Of a DNA stretch of 64,000 bases, positions 30,319-38,937 are shown in pieces. The translations under genes were made by a program, and so were the position numbers. The stretch's first letter is position 1. Every line of letters begins with the position of its first letter. The notes under the pieces were generated by a model. It did not search any database, was not told where the DNA came from, and worked only from the letters and a program-made list of their open reading frames with translations. This stretch comes from Burkholderia sp. WSM2232 (lineage in GTDB: Bacteria; Pseudomonadota; Gammaproteobacteria; Burkholderiales; Burkholderiaceae): NCBI RefSeq assembly GCF_000472545.1, contig NZ_AWZV01000006.1, positions 124,223 to 188,222 on the forward strand, in the 5' to 3' direction.

Positions 30319-32586
30319 ATGACGGACTCGTTCGTTCGCGTCGCGCTAGACCACCCGCTGCCGACTCTATTCGACTACCGCTGGGGCGCGTCGCAACCCG
30401 CCGTCCCGGGCACGCTGGTCAGCGTGCCGTTCGGTCGGCGCGACGTGGTAGGGCTCGTTTGCGAAGTGACTGCTCACAGCGAGGTTCCCGCCGATCGTCT
30501 GCGCGCAGTCAACGCAGTGTGCACGGCGTGTCCTCCGCTGTCGGCCGAATGGCTCGCGCTTGCCGCCTTTGCCGCCGATTACTATCAGCGCGGCCTCGGC
30601 GAAGTGGCGCTGCCGGCGCTGCCGCAGGCGCTGCGCGACGCTTCACGCTGGCAGCGCCTGCTGGCTCCGGAAGAACGCTACAGCCTGACGCCACAAGGCC
30701 GCGTTGCACTGCCCGAGGTCTTGCCGACCCGCGCCACGGCGCTGCGCAACCTCGCGCAGGCGTTAGCCGGCGCGGACTTTCTCCTTGCCGCCGACGCCCG
30801 CGCACTGCACCCCAAGGCCATCGCGACACTCGCCGCATGGCAGGCAGATGGCTGGGTCGCGCTCGCTCTGGTCGATGCTGCCACGGCGCTGCCCGCGGCA
30901 TCCTCGACCGCATCGTCCACCGCTGGGCCGCCGCGGCCACCGCAAGCGCTCCCCACGCTCACCGGCGAACAGTCCGCTGCCGTCGAAGCTATCCGCGACG
31001 CGCGCGGTTTCGCGCCGTTCCTGCTGCATGGCGTGACCGGCAGCGGTAAGACAGAAGTGTATCTGCGCGCGCTCGCCGAGATTCTCGCCGCCGACGTGGA
31101 CGCACAAGCGCTCGTGCTGGTGCCTGAAATCAACCTCACGCCGCAGTTCGAGGCGGCGTTCCGTGCCCGCTTCGCGGCGCTGGCCGATAGCGCCATCGTC
31201 ACGCTGCACAGTGGCCTTGCCGAAGGCGAGCGGGCGCGCAACTGGTTCGCGGCGCACGCGGGCCGCGCGCGGATCGTGCTCGGCACCCGCCTAGCGGTGC
31301 TCGCATCGCTGCCGCGGCTCGCGGTTATCGTGGTCGACGAGGAGCACGATCCTGCTTACAAGCAGCAGGAAGGCTTGCGCTATTCGGCGCGCGATCTCGC
31401 GATCTATCGTGCGAAGCAGCTCGGCTTGCCGGTCGTGCTCGGCTCGGCCACGCCGTCGCTGGAAAGCTGGTGGCAGGCCGAGCAGGGGCGCTACACGCGG
31501 CTCACCTTGTCGCGCCGCGCCGTCGCGGACGCGGTGCTGCCTGCCGTGCGCCTGATCGATCTGGAAGACGAGCGCCGCCGTGGGCGCGCGTCGGTGGAAG
31601 GCTTGTCAGGGCCGCTGATCGCCGCGCTGAAGGCGCGGCTCGAGCGCGGCGAGCAGAGCCTGGTGTTTCTGAACCGGCGCGGCTATGCGCCGCAGCTCGC
31701 GTGCGATGCGTGCGGCTGGGTCGCCGGTTGTCCGCGTTGCAGCGCCTATGTGGTGCTGCACAAGCCTGAGCGCGCGTTGCGCTGCCATCACTGCGGCTGG
31801 GAGTCGCGCATTCCGCGCTCGTGTCCGGACTGCGGCAATGTGGATATCGCGCCGATGGGCCGAGGCACGCAACGGGTCGAGGAGACTCTGATGAGCGCGG
31901 TGCCGGGGGCCCGAGTGTTGCGCATCGACGCGGACAGTACGCGCCGCAAGGGCAGCGCTCAAGCGCTTTTCTCCGACGTGCACGCGGGCGAAGTCGACAT
32001 TCTCGTCGGCACGCAGATGATCGCGAAGGGGCATGACTTTCAGCGCGTGTCACTAGTCGGCGTGCTGAATGCGGACACCGCGCTCTTTTCCCACGACTTC
32101 CGGGCGAGCGAACGCCTCTTTGCGCAACTCATGCAGGTCAGCGGCCGGGCCGGACGCGCCGGCTTGCCAGGCGAGGTGCTGGTGCAGACGCGCTACCCAC
32201 GGCATGCGCTTTATCACGCGCTGGGGCGTCACGATTACGTGGGTTTCGCCAATTCGACGCTGGCCGAGCGACGCGACGCGCATTTGCCGCCGTTCGTCTA
32301 TCAGGCATTGTTGCGCGCGGAGGGCCGCACGCTCGAAGCGGCGCTCGCCTTCTTACAGCAGGCCGCGGCGGAGCTCACGGGCATTCCAGTTGCCGAACGC
32401 GTGACTGTCTACGACGCGGTGCCGCTCACCATCGTCAAGGTGATGCATGTGCACCGCGCGCAGTTGCTGGTGGAAAGCGCGTCGCGCGCCGCGTTGCAGG
32501 CCACGCTGCGCGCGTGGCAGCCGCTGCTGCGCAGCTTGAAGGGCGTTCTGCGCTGGAGCCTCGAAGTCGATCCGCTCGACATCTGA
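30319..32586 (+). CDS. priA: primosomal replication restart helicase PriA
   Basis: A 755-residue 3'-5' DNA helicase that reloads the replisome at stalled forks. The N-terminal DNA-binding domain is followed by Walker A GVTGSGKTEVYL near residue 240 and the DEEH box at 340-343. Eight zinc-binding cysteines (462, 465, 471, 474, 489, 492, 502, 505) are all present. A 20-residue Ala/Pro/Ser-rich linker precedes the helicase domain, which makes it slightly longer than E. coli PriA. ATG 30319 begins MTDSFVRVALDHPLPTLFDY, as in the family. Confidence 0.96.
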   Translation: MTDSFVRVALDHPLPTLFDYRWGASQPAVPGTLVSVPFGRRDVVGLVCEVTAHSEVPADRLRAVNAVCTACPPLSAEWLALAAFAADYYQRGLGEVALPALPQALRDASRWQRLLAPEERYSLTPQGRVALPEVLPTRATALRNLAQALAGADFLLAADARALHPKAIATLAAWQADGWVALALVDAATALPAASSTASSTAGPPRPPQALPTLTGEQSAAVEAIRDARGFAPFLLHGVTGSGKTEVYLRALAEILAADVDAQALVLVPEINLTPQFEAAFRARFAALADSAIVTLHSGLAEGERARNWFAAHAGRARIVLGTRLAVLASLPRLAVIVVDEEHDPAYKQQEGLRYSARDLAIYRAKQLGLPVVLGSATPSLESWWQAEQGRYTRLTLSRRAVADAVLPAVRLIDLEDERRRGRASVEGLSGPLIAALKARLERGEQSLVFLNRRGYAPQLACDACGWVAGCPRCSAYVVLHKPERALRCHHCGWESRIPRSCPDCGNVDIAPMGRGTQRVEETLMSAVPGARVLRIDADSTRRKGSAQALFSDVHAGEVDILVGTQMIAKGHDFQRVSLVGVLNADTALFSHDFRASERLFAQLMQVSGRAGRAGLPGEVLVQTRYPRHALYHALGRHDYVGFANSTLAERRDAHLPPFVYQALLRAEGRTLEAALAFLQQAAAELTGIPVAERVTVYDAVPLTIVKVMHVHRAQLLVESASRAALQATLRAWQPLLRSLKGVLRWSLEVDPLDI

Positions 32587-32616
32587 GCGCCGCCTGATGG
32601 GCGGCATCGGCATCCG

Positions 32617-32808
32617 TCAATACCGGCAGCGACTGCGCGCGGTGCGAGCGCGGGCTCGCACCGAATTCGAATAACTCGCAGCCGGAAGGGCGACGCGCGC
32701 CGCAGCGCGCCTCGCCAATACGGCCGATGCGCGCGAAGAAGCATGCAGACCACGCGCCGCGAGTTGCCGGTAGCGCGCGGAAGACCTGTAGTCGCTGGAA
32801 CAAAGCAT
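32617..32808 (-). CDS. possible small basic protein, 63 residues
   Basis: An open frame with ATG at 32808 preceded by CTGGAG at a usable distance. The product is rich in Arg, Ala and Ser and has no recognisable domain. Convergent with priA. GC-rich DNA often gives such frames, so it may be spurious; the ribosome site is the main support. Confidence 0.3.
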   Translation of the reverse strand: MLCSSDYRSSARYRQLAARGLHASSRASAVLARRAAARVALPAASYSNSVRARARTARSRCRY

Positions 32809-32933
32809 GATGGATCTCCAGTTTTTGCTTCTTCGCGTTACTGACGGCAATGGCCGCCGGAATCCGCGCGCCAGCTCGCGCATAGCTGGCACGACCCAGC
32901 AGCGCCGCCGCGCTCACTTCTATGCCTGCTCGT

Positions 32934-33086
32934 CTACTCGTGCAGCGCAGCCTGCGCCTGACCCGCCGATTCGCGCGCTTCGGCTGCTTCGCGTTTGCCC
33001 GACCTGCCGGTCGCGCCGCGGATGAACAGCACGGCGCAGCTTGCGCACATCGCCCAGATGCCCAACACAACGAGCCACTTTTCCAT
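32934..33086 (-). CDS. small single-span membrane protein, 50 residues
   Basis: ATG 33086 is preceded by GAGGA with six-base spacing. The product begins MEKWLVVLGIWAMCASCAVL, one hydrophobic helix with two cysteines, followed by a basic segment and a Glu/Ala-rich tail ending QAQAALHE. The positive residues after the helix predict a cytoplasmic C-terminus. Function unknown; it is divergent from putA and may be expressed on its own. Confidence 0.6.
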   Translation of the reverse strand: MEKWLVVLGIWAMCASCAVLFIRGATGRSGKREAAEARESAGQAQAALHE

Positions 33087-33283
33087 TTCAGTCCTCAACC
33101 CCGTACCTGTTGTTGTGCGCGCCGTGAGGCTGCGCCCGCTATGACTTCTATAACGGCGCGCCGTCCGCTTTGATAAGGGCGCGACGCAAAAGAAATCGCG
33201 CCAGGGAAAATACCAATACTTACCGCCGTGTGCGGCGCCGCCGCCATTTGCCGCAAACGCCCACCAGACAAGGGTTACGACGG

Positions 33284-33320
33284 GGTGCAACCAATCCTGT
33301 GCGGCGGTTGCACCTTTTTA
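33284..33320 (+). terminator. strong terminator 70 bases upstream of putA
   Basis: GGTGCAACC (33284-33292) pairs with GGTTGCACC (33306-33314) and is followed by TTTTTA. No plus-strand gene lies between priA (ends 32586) and this site, so it either ends a small transcript or acts as a leader attenuator of putA. The gap 32587-33390 otherwise contains only the two small minus-strand frames. Confidence 0.7.
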
Positions 33321-33390
33321 TTGAGAAGCGTACGATTCGCCAACTTTTAGTCTTTCACCAGCATTGCGTCTGGTCTCCGAAGAAGGAAAC

Positions 33391-36300
33391 ATGGCTAGCA
33401 CCACCCTTGGCGTCAAGGTCGACGACCTCCTGCGTTCCCGGCTGAGAGATGCCGCTACTCGCCTCGAACGCACTCCCCACTGGCTCATCAAGCAGGCGAT
33501 TTTCGCGTACCTCGAAAAGATCGAGCAGGGCCAACTGCCGCCGGAACTGTCGGGCGCGGCCGGTTCGGCCGATATGGCAGACGGCGCAGCCGTCGAACAG
33601 GACGAGGACAGCGCGGCGCATCCGTTCCTCGACTTTGCGCAGAACGTGCAACCGCAGTCGGTGCTGCGCGCGGCGATCACGGCGGCCTACCGGCGGCCCG
33701 AGCCCGAGTGCGTGCCGTTCCTGCTCGGTCAGGCGCGTCTGCCGGCGAGACTCGCGGGCGACGTGCAGGCGCTCGCCGGCAAGCTTGTCGAGACGCTGCG
33801 TGGCAAGAGCCGAGGGGGCGGCGTCGAAGGTCTGATTCACGAATTCTCGCTGTCGAGTCAGGAAGGCGTCGCGCTGATGTGCCTCGCCGAGGCTTTGCTG
33901 CGCATTCCCGACCGCGCCACGCGCGACGCGCTGATTCGCGACAAGATCAGCAAGGGCGACTGGAAGTCGCATGTCGGCCAGGCGCCGTCGCTGTTCGTCA
34001 ATGCCGCGACCTGGGGTTTGATGATCACCGGCAAGCTGGTCACCACCAACAGCGAGACGAACCTTTCGTCGGCGCTCACGCGTCTGATCGGCAAGGGCGG
34101 CGAGCCGCTGATCCGCAAGGGGGTGGACATGGCGATGCGCCTGATGGGCGAGCAGTTCGTCACGGGTGAGAACATTTCCGAAGCGCTCGCCAACAGCCGC
34201 AAATACGAAGCGCGCGGTTTCCGCTACTCGTACGACATGCTCGGCGAAGCAGCCACGACCGAAGCCGACGCGCAGCGCTACTACGCCTCGTACGAGCAGG
34301 CGATCCACGCGATCGGCAAGGCGGCCGGCGGCCGCGGCATCTACGAAGGCCCAGGCATCTCGATCAAGCTCTCGGCGCTGCACCCGCGCTACTCGCGCTC
34401 GCAGCAGGAGCGCACGATGAGCGAGCTGCTGCCGCGTGTACGTTCGCTCGCAATCCTCGCGCGCCGCTACGACATCGGCCTGAATATCGACGCTGAAGAA
34501 GCCGACCGCCTAGAACTGTCGCTGGATCTGCTCGAGGCGCTGTGCTTCGACCCGGAACTGGCCGGCTGGAACGGCATCGGTTTCGTGGTGCAGGCTTATC
34601 AGAAGCGCTGCCCGTTCGTGATCGACTACATCGTCGATCTGGCGCGCCGCAGCCGTCACCGCATCATGGTGCGCCTCGTGAAGGGCGCCTACTGGGACAC
34701 CGAGATCAAGCGCGCGCAAGTGGACGGTCTCGAAGGCTATCCCGTCTACACGCGCAAGATCTACACGGACGTCTCGTATCTCGCGTGCGCGAAGAAACTG
34801 CTCGGCGCGCCGGACGCGGTCTATCCGCAATTCGCCACGCACAACGCGCACACCCTGTCAGCGATCTATCACCTCGCCGGCAACAACTACTATCCTGGCC
34901 AGTACGAGTTCCAGTGCCTGCACGGCATGGGCGAGCCGCTGTACGAGGAAGTCACCGGCCCCGTCGCTGCCGGAAAGCTGAACCGTCCGTGCCGGGTCTA
35001 TGCACCGGTCGGCACGCACGAAACGCTGCTCGCCTACCTTGTGCGCCGTCTGCTGGAAAACGGCGCGAACACCTCGTTCGTGAACCGCATTGCCGATGAA
35101 AGCGTCGCGATCCAGGACCTGATCGCCGATCCGGTGGAAGAAGCGTCGAAGATCGTGCCGCTTGGCGCGCCGCACGCGAAGATTCCGCTGCCGCGCAATC
35201 TGTATGGCGCCGAGCGTCTCAATTCGATGGGCCTCGATCTGTCCAACGAGCATCGTCTGGCGTCGCTGTCGTCGGCGCTGCTGGCAAGCGCGAATCATCC
35301 GTGGCGCGCCGCGCCGATGCTCGCCGACGATCAGATCGCCTTGGGCAATGCCCGCGACGTGCGCAATCCGGCGGATCATCGTGACCTGGTCGGCACAGTG
35401 GTGGAAGCGACCGCCGAACACGTGAGCGCCGCCTTGACGCACGCGGTCGCCGCCGCGCCGATCTGGCAGGCCACGCCAGTGGAGGCGCGTGCCGATTGCC
35501 TCGCGCGCGCCGCCGATCTGCTCGAAGCGCAAATGCATACGCTGATGGGCCTCGTCGTGCGCGAAGCGGGCAAGTCGCTCGCCAACGCGGTGTCGGAGAT
35601 CCGCGAAGCCATCGACTTCCTGCGCTATTACTCGACGCAGATTCGCAGCGAGTTTTCGAACGACACGCATCGTCCGCTCGGGCCGGTGGTGTGCATCAGC
35701 CCGTGGAATTTCCCGCTCGCCATCTTCATGGGCCAGGTGGCGGCTGCGCTCGCGGCCGGCAACACCGTGCTCGCGAAGCCGGCTGAGCAGACGCCGCTGA
35801 TCGCCGCGCAAGCCGTGCGCATTCTGCGTGAGGCCGGTGTGCCGGCCGGCGCAGTGCAACTGCTGCCGGGCGACGGCGAGACCGTCGGTGCCGCGCTGGT
35901 TGCCGATGCACGCACGCGTGCCGTCATGTTCACCGGTTCGACGGAAGTTGCGCGACTCATCAACAAGACGCTCTCGGGCCGTCTCGATCCGGAAGGCAAG
36001 CCGATTCCTTTGATCGCGGAAACGGGCGGCCAGAACGCGATGATCGTCGATTCGTCGGCGCTCGCGGAACAGGTCGTGGCCGACGTGCTGCAGTCGTCGT
36101 TCGATTCGGCCGGTCAACGTTGTTCGGCGTTGCGCGTTCTCTGCCTGCAGGACGACGTCGCCGACCGCACGCTCGAAATGCTGACGGGCGCCATGCGCGA
36201 ACTGAGCGTCGGCAACCCGGATCGCCTGTCGACGGACGTGGGCCCGGTGATCGACGTGGAAGCGAAGCGCGGCATCGACGCGCATATTGCCGCGATGCGC

Positions 36301-37329
36301 GAGAAAGGCCGCAAGGTCGAGCAGTTGCCGCTGCCGGAAAGCTGCGCACAAGGCACGTTTGTGCCGCCCACGTTGATCGAGCTCGACAGCATCGACGAAT
36401 TGAAGCGCGAAGTGTTTGGCCCAGTGTTGCATGTGGTGCGCTATCGCCGCAGCCAGCTCGACACGCTGCTCGAACAGATTCGCGCAACCGGCTATGGCCT
36501 GACGCTTGGCATTCATACGCGAATCGACGAGACCATCGCTCACGTGATCAGCCGCGCACATGTCGGCAACATCTACGTGAACCGCAATGTGATCGGCGCA
36601 GTGGTCGGCGTGCAGCCGTTCGGTGGCGAAGGTCTGTCGGGCACGGGTCCGAAGGCCGGCGGCGCGCTGTATTTGCAGCGCCTGCTGTCCACCCGTCCGG
36701 CCGGTTTGCCGAAGTCGCTTGCGCAGGCGCTCGTCGCCGATGTACCGCAAGCGGCGGAAAAGGGCGACAATCCGTCCGCCGCGCTGAGCGCGCTGCGCGA
36801 CTGGCTGATCGCCGAGCGTGAGCCGCAACTCGCCGCGCGCTGCGACGGCTACCTGTCGCACATGCCGGCCGGCGCAACGGCGGTGCTTTCCGGACCGACC
36901 GGCGAGCGCAACACATACACGCTTGGCGCGCGCGGCACGGTGCTGTGCATGGCGTCGACGGCAAGCGGTGCGCGGCTGCAACTGGCTGCCGTGCTGGCTA
37001 CGGGAAATCGCGCGTTGTTCGAGGGCGCCGCGGGTGAACAATTGGTTGCGCAGTTGCCGGCGTCGCTCAAGTCTTATGCAAGCGTACGCAAGAGCGCTGA
37101 CACACCGTTCGACGCCGTGCTGTTCGAAGGCGATAGCGACGAACTGCTGACGCTCGTGAAGGAAGTGGCAAAGCGCCCCGGCCCGATCGTGTCGGTGCAA
37201 GGCGCCGCTTCGCGTGCGCTCGAGAACGGCGACGAAGACTACGCGCTAGAGCGTCTGTTGACCGAGCGCTCTGTCAGCGTGAACACGGCAGCTGCCGGCG
37301 GTAATGCGAATTTGATGACGATCGGTTGA
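33391..37329 (+). CDS. putA: trifunctional proline utilisation protein PutA
   Basis: A 1312-residue protein that oxidises proline to glutamate in two steps and represses its own genes. Residues 1-47 form a ribbon-helix-helix DNA-binding domain (TLGVKVDDLLRSRLRDAATR). The FAD proline dehydrogenase barrel follows, with DIGLNIDAEEADRLELSLDL and LVKGAYWDTEIKRAQVDG. The aldehyde dehydrogenase domain has CISPWNFPLAIFMGQVAAAL and the catalytic Cys911 in AGQRCSALR. A C-terminal membrane-association domain completes it. ATG 33391 follows GAAGGAAAC. PutA probably binds its own upstream region when proline is scarce. Confidence 0.97.
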   Translation: MASTTLGVKVDDLLRSRLRDAATRLERTPHWLIKQAIFAYLEKIEQGQLPPELSGAAGSADMADGAAVEQDEDSAAHPFLDFAQNVQPQSVLRAAITAAYRRPEPECVPFLLGQARLPARLAGDVQALAGKLVETLRGKSRGGGVEGLIHEFSLSSQEGVALMCLAEALLRIPDRATRDALIRDKISKGDWKSHVGQAPSLFVNAATWGLMITGKLVTTNSETNLSSALTRLIGKGGEPLIRKGVDMAMRLMGEQFVTGENISEALANSRKYEARGFRYSYDMLGEAATTEADAQRYYASYEQAIHAIGKAAGGRGIYEGPGISIKLSALHPRYSRSQQERTMSELLPRVRSLAILARRYDIGLNIDAEEADRLELSLDLLEALCFDPELAGWNGIGFVVQAYQKRCPFVIDYIVDLARRSRHRIMVRLVKGAYWDTEIKRAQVDGLEGYPVYTRKIYTDVSYLACAKKLLGAPDAVYPQFATHNAHTLSAIYHLAGNNYYPGQYEFQCLHGMGEPLYEEVTGPVAAGKLNRPCRVYAPVGTHETLLAYLVRRLLENGANTSFVNRIADESVAIQDLIADPVEEASKIVPLGAPHAKIPLPRNLYGAERLNSMGLDLSNEHRLASLSSALLASANHPWRAAPMLADDQIALGNARDVRNPADHRDLVGTVVEATAEHVSAALTHAVAAAPIWQATPVEARADCLARAADLLEAQMHTLMGLVVREAGKSLANAVSEIREAIDFLRYYSTQIRSEFSNDTHRPLGPVVCISPWNFPLAIFMGQVAAALAAGNTVLAKPAEQTPLIAAQAVRILREAGVPAGAVQLLPGDGETVGAALVADARTRAVMFTGSTEVARLINKTLSGRLDPEGKPIPLIAETGGQNAMIVDSSALAEQVVADVLQSSFDSAGQRCSALRVLCLQDDVADRTLEMLTGAMRELSVGNPDRLSTDVGPVIDVEAKRGIDAHIAAMREKGRKVEQLPLPESCAQGTFVPPTLIELDSIDELKREVFGPVLHVVRYRRSQLDTLLEQIRATGYGLTLGIHTRIDETIAHVISRAHVGNIYVNRNVIGAVVGVQPFGGEGLSGTGPKAGGALYLQRLLSTRPAGLPKSLAQALVADVPQAAEKGDNPSAALSALRDWLIAEREPQLAARCDGYLSHMPAGATAVLSGPTGERNTYTLGARGTVLCMASTASGARLQLAAVLATGNRALFEGAAGEQLVAQLPASLKSYASVRKSADTPFDAVLFEGDSDELLTLVKEVAKRPGPIVSVQGAASRALENGDEDYALERLLTERSVSVNTAAAGGNANLMTIG

Positions 37330-37422
37330 GCAAACCTCGACGGTTGAAGCAGTCATTAAAACGGAAGCGGTAACGGCGATCCCGAAAGCCGCTCCATCCA
37401 CACCTGGTACCAAGGAGAAGAT

Positions 37423-38571
37423 ATGCAACACAAGATGAAACAGCTGGCAGGCGCAGCATTGGTTGCGGCGATGTCGCTGGCGGGGACGGCCAACGCTCAA
37501 TCCACGGAAGACGTGAAGATCGGTTTTGCCGGTCCGATGACGGGCGCACAGGCTCACTACGGCAAGGACTTCCAGAACGGCATCACGCTCGCCGTGGAAG
37601 ACATGAACGCGACCAAGCCGGTGATCGGCGGCAAGCCGGTTCGCTTCGTGCTCGACTCGGCCGACGACCAGGCTGACCCGCGCACCGGCACGACCGTCGC
37701 GCAGAAGCTCGTGGACGACGGCATCAAGGGCATGCTCGGTCACTTCAACTCGGGCACGACCATTCCGGCATCGCGCATTTACGCGAACGCGGGCATTCCC
37801 GAAATCGCAATGGCGACGGCGCCGGAATACACGCAACAAGGTTTCAAGACCACCTTCCGCATGATGACGTCCGACACGCAGCAAGGTTCGGTCGCCGGCA
37901 CGTTCGCGGTCAAGACGCTGGGCGTGAAGAAGATCGTGATCATCGACGACCGCACGGCTTACGGCCAGGGTCTCGCCGATCAGTTCGAGAAGGCAGCGAA
38001 GGCGGCGGGCGGCACGATCGTCGATCGTGAATTCACGAACGACAAGGCTGTGGACTTCAAGTCGATTCTGACCAAGGTGAAGTCGGTCAATCCGGATCTG
38101 ATCTACTACGGCGGCGCGGATTCGCAAGCAGCGCCGATGGCCAAGCAGATGAAGGCGCTTGGCATCAAGGCGCCGCTGATGGGCGGCGAAATGGTTCACA
38201 CGCCGACCTTCATCAAGATTGCAGGCGACGCGGCGAACGGCACGGTGGCTTCGCTCGCCGGCCTGCCGCTGGAAGAAATGCCGGGCGGCAAGGACTACGT
38301 TGCGAAGTACAAGAAGCGCTTTAACGAGGACGTGCAAACGTACTCGCCGTACGCTTACGACGGCGCAATGGCGATGTTCGCAGCAATGAAGAAGGCGAAC
38401 TCGACCGATCCGGCGAAATACCTGCCGGAACTCGCGAAGACGTCGATGCCGGCCGTGACGTCGTCGAACCTCTCGTACGACGCCAAGGGCGACCTGAAGA
38501 ACGGCGGCATCACGCTGTACAAGGTTGTCGACGGCAAGTGGACGACGCTGCAAAGCGTGGGCGGCAAGTAA
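37423..38571 (+). CDS. livK: branched-chain amino acid binding protein, LivK/LivJ type (orphan)
   Basis: A 382-residue periplasmic receptor with a signal peptide ending AGTANA-QSTEDVKIG and the classical start of the mature domain, KIGFAGPMTGAQAHYGKDFQ. It resembles E. coli LivJ/LivK more closely than do the other receptors in this window. AAGGAG precedes ATG 37423. It is followed by its own terminator and has no adjacent permease, so it must use a transporter encoded elsewhere or one of the two HAAT systems in this window. Confidence 0.88.
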   Translation: MQHKMKQLAGAALVAAMSLAGTANAQSTEDVKIGFAGPMTGAQAHYGKDFQNGITLAVEDMNATKPVIGGKPVRFVLDSADDQADPRTGTTVAQKLVDDGIKGMLGHFNSGTTIPASRIYANAGIPEIAMATAPEYTQQGFKTTFRMMTSDTQQGSVAGTFAVKTLGVKKIVIIDDRTAYGQGLADQFEKAAKAAGGTIVDREFTNDKAVDFKSILTKVKSVNPDLIYYGGADSQAAPMAKQMKALGIKAPLMGGEMVHTPTFIKIAGDAANGTVASLAGLPLEEMPGGKDYVAKYKKRFNEDVQTYSPYAYDGAMAMFAAMKKANSTDPAKYLPELAKTSMPAVTSSNLSYDAKGDLKNGGITLYKVVDGKWTTLQSVGGK

Positions 38572-38638
38572 GTCTCCGAAATCTGAAGCAACGCCTCGCC
38601 GCGTCAGAATGGAGCGGCGGGTCGTGGCAAGTTGCTGG

Positions 38639-38674
38639 AAAACCCCGTGAGCGTATTTGCTTGCGGGGTTTTTT
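38639..38674 (+). terminator. terminator of the orphan livK gene
   Basis: AAAACCCCG (38639-38647) pairs with CGGGGTTTT (38664-38672) and T continues to 38674. The rest of the 366-base gap 38572-38937 is AT-richer than its surroundings and must hold the promoter of the following cluster; TATAAA at 38918-38923 is the best -10 candidate, with TTGTAC 19 bases upstream. Confidence 0.85.
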
Positions 38675-38937
38675 GTTTCTGTTGAACCCCGCGCATTCAT
38701 CTCCGTTCATTCCATTTCCTGCAGCAACTCTTGCAGAGTTCTCAATTGGCTGATCTTCGTCAAGCCGTCTGATGTATTCCTAGTGGCCCCTGCGGTTATG
38801 CTGACCCTTCGATTCACCGTTACAGCGCAGATAAAACTTAGTACGACTACGCAAATAAATCGAATTCATGAAGGGATGAAGGCGCCGCGCACTTGTACGC
38901 CGGGCGCGTTTCGACCATATAAAAAAGGGCGGCCAGG

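Noticed and set aside
34858..37200. A 780-codon open frame antisense to putA
   Set aside because: It is the mirror of a strongly biased GC-rich gene. Its product is rich in His, Arg and Gln without domain pattern, while the plus strand encodes PutA with all motifs.
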